This document shows positions 4,545-5,641 of a stretch of DNA of 5,641 nt, in pieces. Made by a program: the position numbers and the translations under genes. Position 1 is the first letter of the stretch; each line of letters opens with the position of its first letter. The notes under the pieces are model-generated. The model was not told the origin of the DNA. It saw nothing but the letters and a program-made list of their open reading frames with translations, and made no database searches. Source of the stretch: Streptomyces speibonae (GTDB lineage Bacteria > Actinomycetota > Actinomycetes > Streptomycetales > Streptomycetaceae); NCBI GenBank assembly GCA_000715605.1, contig KL568585.1, positions 4,115 to 9,755 of the forward strand, given 5' to 3'.

Positions 4545-4575
4545 ACGCCGACGGCCCCCACGGGCGCCTTCGCGT
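4545..4575 (+). terminator. Terminator-like hairpin after the kinase gene
   Basis: The outer arms ACGC (4545-4548) and GCGT (4572-4575) enclose an inner stem, GGCCCC (4553-4558) with GGG-GCC (4562-4568, one bulged C at 4565), closed by a CAC loop. It begins right after the TGA stop. Only a short pyrimidine-rich tail (TCCCTC) follows, with no real T-run, as is common for actinobacterial terminators. Confidence 0.5.
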
Positions 4576-4588
4576 TCCCTCACCCCGT

Positions 4589-5641
<1,053 letters not shown>

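Noticed and set aside
3635..4561. A minus-strand open frame of 308 residues opposite the kinase
   Set aside because: The kinase on the plus strand has every catalytic motif. The opposite frame is Gly/Val/Asp repeats with no family features.

Overview
The window reads as chromosomal DNA from a Streptomyces-like actinomycete. It is very GC-rich, coding frames carry almost only G or C at third positions, and the gene order infC-rpmI-rplT-SpoU methyltransferase-(sensor kinase)-pheS is the one I recall from Streptomyces (around SCO1595-SCO1601 in S. coelicolor) and, apart from the kinase, from Mycobacterium. This is a core translation locus, not a mobile or defence island. What deserves attention lies mainly in its regulation.

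Layout. Positions 1-51 hold the 3' end of an unidentified plus-strand gene. It converges on a minus-strand DUF1844 gene (73-450). From about 450 to 844 is a non-coding divergent region that contains the putative infC promoter and a leader of about 300 nt. The leader folds into several hairpins and ends in two mutually exclusive structures, an antiterminator-like stem (705-736) and an intrinsic-terminator-like hairpin followed by five T (729-758). The ribosomal operon follows: infC (845-1483, apparently starting at an AUC codon), rpmI (1593-1787) and rplT (1883-2266). Strong hairpins sit just upstream of the ribosome binding sites of rpmI and rplT. A strong intrinsic terminator (2300-2338) closes the operon. 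A copy of what looks like a common Streptomyces intergenic palindromic repeat (2373-2417) comes next, then a SpoU/TrmH-family RNA 2'-O-methyltransferase (2455-3315), a soluble PAS-HisKA-HATPase orphan histidine kinase that I identify as OhkA-like (3407-4543), a terminator-like hairpin (4545-4575), and pheS (4718 to the window end, incomplete).

How the genes fit together. IF-3, L35, L20, the RNA methyltransferase and phenylalanyl-tRNA synthetase all serve the translation apparatus. The leader attenuator, the non-canonical AUC start of infC and the intercistronic hairpins suggest layered feedback control of the infC operon, like that known for E. coli (IF-3 and L20 autoregulation) and Bacillus (L20-dependent leader termination). 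The kinase is the outlier: it has no adjacent response regulator in the window and it carries one TTA leucine codon, which in Streptomyces would make its translation depend on the developmental tRNA encoded by bldA.

I found no new enzyme system. The strongest candidates for something under-described are the infC leader attenuator, the AUC start and the TTA codon in the kinase.
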